This document shows, piece after piece, positions 6,538 through 9,269 of a stretch of DNA of 9,269 bases. The notes below the pieces were generated by a model that ran no database searches, was not told the DNA's origin, and saw only the letters and a list, made by a program, of their open reading frames with translations. This stretch comes from Chloroflexota bacterium (lineage in GTDB: Bacteria; Chloroflexota; Dormibacteria; CF-121): assembly GCA_005881235.1 (NCBI GenBank), contig VBEQ01000218.1, positions 1-9,269 of the forward strand, written 5' to 3'. Position 1 is the stretch's first letter. Every line of letters starts with the position of its first letter. The position numbers and the translations under genes were made by a program.

Positions 6538-7715
6538 CGGCACGCCTCCTGATCCGCGATGCCTGTCTCGCCGACGGCCACGGGCCGACGCTGCAGGTCG
6601 GCATCAACCTGCTGATCGAGAAGGGCAGGATCGCCCGCGTGTCGGCGGACGAACTGGATCCCGGTGACGCCGAGGTGCTCGACGGCGGCGGCGCGACGAT
6701 CGTGCCCGCCTTCGTCGACGCCCATAGCCACCTGACGATGCCCGGCGGCAGCCACTGGATCGAGCGCGGTTCGGACCCGCCCGACCGGTTGCGCGAGGTG
6801 GCGCGCCGGAATGCCGCCCGCCTGGCGCAGGCCGGGATCCTGTGGGCCCGCGACGTCGGCTCTCCGGCCGGCGCCGACGGCCGGGCGGTTAGCTTGCTGG
6901 TGCGCGAGGAGATGGCGGATCGGGTCGGCGCGCCCTACATCCGGGTGGCAGGGACGTGGATCGCGACCGACGGCTATCTCCCGATGACGGTGCCCGTCAA
7001 GGATGGCGACGAGTTGCGAGCGGCGGTGCTCGCCCAGCTGGATTCCGGGACCGACTTCGTCAAGATCATGCTCGATCCGCCGGACCGCTCCGACCGCTGT
7101 CCCTTTACGGTCGACGATGTTCGCAAGGCATGCGAGGCGGTGCACGCCCGCGGGCGGAGGATCACCGCCCACGCCACCATCCTCGATGGTGCGCGGGTCG
7201 GCGCGGAGGCCGGCGTGGACTCCATCGAGCACGGTATGGAACTCGACGATGCCACCGCGGCGACGATGCGCGCCAACAACGTCACGCTGGTGTCGACGCT
7301 CTCAGTGCTGGCGAGCTGGGCGACCTTTACGCGGACCACGCGAATCGAGCGCTTCACGAGCGAAGAGGGGAAACGCCGCCTGGCAGCCAGGCGGGAGGGG
7401 GCCTTTGCGGCCATCAAGGCGGCGCAGCGGGCCGGGGTCCGCATCGCCGCCGGTTCTGATTTCGGCGGCGGCTCGGTGCGCGCCGGTCACCTCGCCTGGG
7501 AGGTTGAGCAGCTGGTCCTCGCGGGGCTCGAACCCCACCAGGCCCTGGCGGCCGTAACCTGGCGAGGCGGCGAGCTGCTGGGAATCGACCACGCGGGGAG
7601 GATCCGCCAGGGTGACCCGGCCGATCTCGTCCTCGTGCATGGCGATCCGCTGAGCGATCCCCGAGCGCTCTGGCGGGTGTGGGCGGTCTTTCAGGGCGGG
7701 GAGCGGATCGCCTAG
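6534..7715 (+). CDS. Metal-dependent amidohydrolase (imidazolonepropionase/Xaa-Pro dipeptidase-like)
   Basis: Cytosolic amidohydrolase-superfamily enzyme, 393 residues. A small N-terminal beta domain (about 1-57: LIRDACLADG, LLIEKGRIARVS) leads into the metal-binding barrel. All expected ligands of a binuclear site are present: H64 and H66 in VDAHSHL, K177 in DFVKIML (the likely carboxylated lysine), H213 in ITAHAT, H233 in SIEHGMELDD and D309 in AAGSDFGGG. The end returns to the beta domain (GRIRQGDPADLVLVHGDPL). This arrangement is typical of the COG1228 group, which includes peptidases acting on Xaa-Pro or Xaa-Arg/Lys dipeptides and other cyclic amide hydrolases; the substrate cannot be fixed from sequence. 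ATG 6534 is preferred over the in-frame ATG at 6477 because it forms an ATGA overlap with the MFS stop and begins with the family-typical MTARLLIRDA; GGTGAT (6525-6530) may serve as ribosome site. The nearby peptide importer makes a peptide substrate plausible but unproven. Confidence 0.9.
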   Translation: MTARLLIRDACLADGHGPTLQVGINLLIEKGRIARVSADELDPGDAEVLDGGGATIVPAFVDAHSHLTMPGGSHWIERGSDPPDRLREVARRNAARLAQAGILWARDVGSPAGADGRAVSLLVREEMADRVGAPYIRVAGTWIATDGYLPMTVPVKDGDELRAAVLAQLDSGTDFVKIMLDPPDRSDRCPFTVDDVRKACEAVHARGRRITAHATILDGARVGAEAGVDSIEHGMELDDATAATMRANNVTLVSTLSVLASWATFTRTTRIERFTSEEGKRRLAARREGAFAAIKAAQRAGVRIAAGSDFGGGSVRAGHLAWEVEQLVLAGLEPHQALAAVTWRGGELLGIDHAGRIRQGDPADLVLVHGDPLSDPRALWRVWAVFQGGERIA

Positions 7716-7764
7716 CTCGGCGCACGGTAGGAGGCGTCTCACGACGTTCTCAGAGGCGAGCGTC

Positions 7765-7770
7765 GATAAT
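7765..7770 (+). promoter_or_regulatory. Candidate -10 element upstream of galT
   Basis: GATAAT matches TATAAT at five of six positions inside the 102-bp gap 7716-7817. It would start transcription near 7777 and give a 5' leader of about 40 nt carrying the ribosome site at 7805-7809. No convincing -35 lies 16-18 nt upstream. The rest of the gap shows only a weak CGACG/CGTCG inverted repeat (7742-7746, 7761-7765) and no gene. Confidence 0.3.
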
Positions 7771-7804
7771 GAAAACACTCTCGGGTTATCGGCGTTGTCT
7801 CCTC

Positions 7805-7809
7805 AGGAG
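7805..7809 (+). promoter_or_regulatory. Ribosome binding site that decides the TTG start of galT
   Basis: AGGAG lies 8 nt before TTG 7818. Reading the galT frame upstream there is no ATG, GTG or TTG before an in-frame TGA at 7770-7772, so this site and the TTG fix the start. Confidence 0.7.
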
Positions 7810-7817
7810 CGTGCGGG

Positions 7818-8828
7818 TTGCCTCAATTACGGCAGGATTTGATCACAGGGCGATGGGTGGCGGTGGCGACGGAACGTGCCCGGCGCCCCGACTCGTTCAC
7901 GCAGGCGGCCAAGGAATCGGTCGCGGCGAAAGACGTCTGCCCCTTTTGCCCCGGCCACGAGTCGATGACGCCGCCCGAGGTGCTCGCCTATCGGGCGCCC
8001 GGCCTGCCGGCGAACGCGGAGGGCTGGTCGATCCGGGTGGTGCCGAACCTCTACGCCGCGTTCCGGCCGGAGCCGGACGGGCAGGAGCATCGCGAAGGCC
8101 GCTTCTGGCAGCGCGATGCGATCGGGGCCTGCGAGGTTCTGATCAGCAGCCCTGATCACCGCGCGCCCACACCGAAGCTGCCGCGACGCCAGGTGGAGCA
8201 GATCGTCCAGTCGTACTTCGACCGCTACCAGCATCACGCGCGTAACGGGGCGCTCGAGCACGTCTTGATCCTCTACAACCACGGCCGTCCGGCGGGCGCC
8301 TCGCTCGAGCACCCGCACTCGCAGCTCTACGCGATCGGCGTCCAGCCGCCGAGTCTCAACGACGAACTGGAGGGCGCACGGCGCTTTCGCGAGGAGCAGG
8401 GCGCCTGCGTCTTCTGTCGTACGCTCGACGATGAGGGCCGCGCCGGTGCGCGCATCGTCTTCGAGAATGCGGCCTTCGTCGTGTTCGCGCCCTACGCGGC
8501 GCGGACGCCGTTCGAAACCTGGATTATGCCGCGCCGCCACTCGGCATCATTCGGCGACCTCGACCTGTCCCGGGAAAAGCCCGCGTTCGCGGAGGCGCTA
8601 CAGCTCACCCTCAAGGCGCTCCAGGACGGGCTCAATGATCCGCCGTTCAACTACTTCATCCATAGCGCGCCCTTCAAGGCCGATGCCCGGGATGCTTATC
8701 ACTGGCACCTGGAGCTGATCCCGAAGCTGAGCACCGCCGCCGGCTTCGAGCTGGGCACGGGAATATGGATCAAATCAACTCGACAGTGGAGCAGACGGCG
8801 TGAAGGCGGTGGTGATGGCGGGGGGTGA
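7818..8828 (+). CDS. galT: Galactose-1-phosphate uridylyltransferase family protein (GalT), probable 3' frameshift
   Basis: HIT-superfamily nucleotidyltransferase, 336 residues as read. GalT exchanges UMP between UDP-glucose and galactose-1-phosphate (Leloir pathway, cytosol) through a uridylyl-histidine. Seen here: the zinc motif CPFC (C41, C44) with H114; the active-site HPHSQ at 165-169, in which H165 would bind zinc, H167 be the nucleophile and Q169 contact the phosphate; a further CVFC pair (197-200); and E183, H282, H295 and H297 at places equivalent to the second metal site. The core is complete. The end is odd: after GFELGTGIW (309-317) this frame runs into an Arg/Gly-rich tail (RQWSRRREGGGDGGG) and overlaps the next gene by 29 bp. 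The frame that would result from one missing base reads INSTVEQTA and stops at 8803, giving a GTGA overlap with that gene. The true C-terminus may therefore be 8803. Related ADP-sugar phosphorylases are an alternative function. Confidence 0.88.
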   Translation: MPQLRQDLITGRWVAVATERARRPDSFTQAAKESVAAKDVCPFCPGHESMTPPEVLAYRAPGLPANAEGWSIRVVPNLYAAFRPEPDGQEHREGRFWQRDAIGACEVLISSPDHRAPTPKLPRRQVEQIVQSYFDRYQHHARNGALEHVLILYNHGRPAGASLEHPHSQLYAIGVQPPSLNDELEGARRFREEQGACVFCRTLDDEGRAGARIVFENAAFVVFAPYAARTPFETWIMPRRHSASFGDLDLSREKPAFAEALQLTLKALQDGLNDPPFNYFIHSAPFKADARDAYHWHLELIPKLSTAAGFELGTGIWIKSTRQWSRRREGGGDGGG

Positions 8829-9269
8829 GGGGTCGCGGCTGCGGCCGCTGACCAGCGGCATTCCCAAGCCACTGGTGCCAGTCGTCGGCAAGCCGGTGAT
8901 GGAGCACATCCTCCGGCTGCTGCGCCAGCACGGCGTCACCGACGTGGTGGTGACCTTGCAGTACCTGGGCTCCGCGATCCGCGATTACTTCGGCGATGGC
9001 TCGGACTTTGGCGTCGACATCACCTACGTCGTGGAGGACAGTCCGCTGGGGACGGCGGGCAGCGTCAAGAATGCGCAAGAATTCCTGGACGAGCCGTTCA
9101 TCGTCATCAGCGGCGACGCCCTCACCGATATCGACCTGGGCGCCGTGATGCGCTACCACGAGGAGAAGGGCGCCGCGGCGACCATCGTGCTGACTTCGGT
9201 TCCGAACCCGCTCGAGTACGGCGTGGTGATCACCAATCCCGATGGGACGATCAAGCGCTTTCTCGAGAA
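8800..9269 (+). CDS. Sugar-1-phosphate nucleotidyltransferase, mannose-1-phosphate guanylyltransferase-like (partial)
   Basis: The first 156 residues of a nucleotidyltransferase of the NTP_transferase family; the gene runs off the window. These enzymes join a sugar-1-phosphate to an NTP to give an NDP-sugar and pyrophosphate. The nucleotide-binding loop is AGGEGSRLRPLT (7-18), followed by PKPLVPVVGKPVMEHI (22-37) with a conserved Lys23. The EDSPLGTAGSVKNA segment and the metal-binding SGDALTDIDL follow, and the fragment ends in NPLEYGVVITNPDGTIKRFLE. The wording TLQYLGSAIRDYFGDGSDFGV and GDALTD closely recalls the long proteins, found in Chloroflexota and cyanobacteria, that fuse mannose-1-phosphate guanylyltransferase to a phosphomannomutase-like domain; whether this one is a fusion cannot be seen. 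GTG 8800 is chosen because it gives the family's M-KAVVMAGGEG opening and has GGAG (8788-8791) 8 nt upstream. Glucose-1-phosphate thymidylyl- or uridylyltransferase is the alternative specificity. Confidence 0.88.
   Translation, partial: MKAVVMAGGEGSRLRPLTSGIPKPLVPVVGKPVMEHILRLLRQHGVTDVVVTLQYLGSAIRDYFGDGSDFGVDITYVVEDSPLGTAGSVKNAQEFLDEPFIVISGDALTDIDLGAVMRYHEEKGAAATIVLTSVPNPLEYGVVITNPDGTIKRFLE

Noticed and set aside
7769..8155. ATG at 7769 (MKTLSGYRR...) as a leader peptide or the start of a gene upstream of galT
   Set aside because: The frame runs on into galT out of phase and yields Arg/Gly/Ala-rich sequence with no ribosome site before the ATG. A short leader cannot be excluded, but nothing supports it.
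1..9269. CRISPR arrays, tRNA or rRNA genes, insertion sequences, phage or defence genes
   Set aside because: I looked for regularly spaced direct repeats, cloverleaf-like segments, transposase motifs and terminal inverted repeats and saw none; nearly all bases are accounted for by ordinary transport and metabolic genes.

Overview
This is a GC-rich stretch (roughly two-thirds G+C by eye) of a bacterial chromosome. Genes are tightly packed, with overlapping start and stop codons and frequent GTG or TTG starts. Gene content and the style of the last gene (a mannose-1-phosphate guanylyltransferase-like protein opening with V/MKAVVMAGGEGSRLRPLT) would fit a Chloroflexota (Thermomicrobia-like) or similar GC-rich thermophile-related lineage. 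That is a low-confidence guess, because there is no rRNA or other phylogenetic marker here.

Layout. (1) 1-4322, plus strand: a dipeptide/oligopeptide ABC importer operon. It holds the 3' end of the substrate-binding protein, a 155-bp gap with a strong hairpin, two permeases (dppB- and dppC-like) and two ATPases (dppD- and dppF-like). The last four genes are chained by 1-4 bp start/stop overlaps. (2) 4313-5248, minus strand: an unrecognised membrane protein with about eight helices, convergent with dppF and overlapping it by 10 bp. (3) 5287-7715, plus strand: a major facilitator superfamily exporter (MFS_3/EntS-like) overlapping by ATGA a metal-dependent amidohydrolase with a complete binuclear-site ligand set. 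The exporter diverges from the membrane protein across only 38 bp. (4) 7818-9269, plus strand: a galactose-1-phosphate uridylyltransferase family gene (galT) followed by the 5' part of a sugar-1-phosphate nucleotidyltransferase, a nucleotide-sugar pair.

How the genes fit together. The Dpp-like system would bring peptides into the cell, and the amidohydrolase belongs to the superfamily branch containing imidazolonepropionase-like and Xaa-Pro-type dipeptidases, so peptide uptake and processing is a plausible but unproven theme. The galT/nucleotidyltransferase pair is a separate sugar-activation unit.

This looks mainly like an ordinary metabolic and transport region. I found no CRISPR array, mobile element, tRNA, rRNA or convincing new system. 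The points most worth a second look are a probable frameshift at the 3' end of galT, a missing cysteine in the C-terminal cysteine motif of DppD (intact in DppF), the exporter-amidohydrolase pair with a possibly leaderless start, and the unassigned membrane protein.
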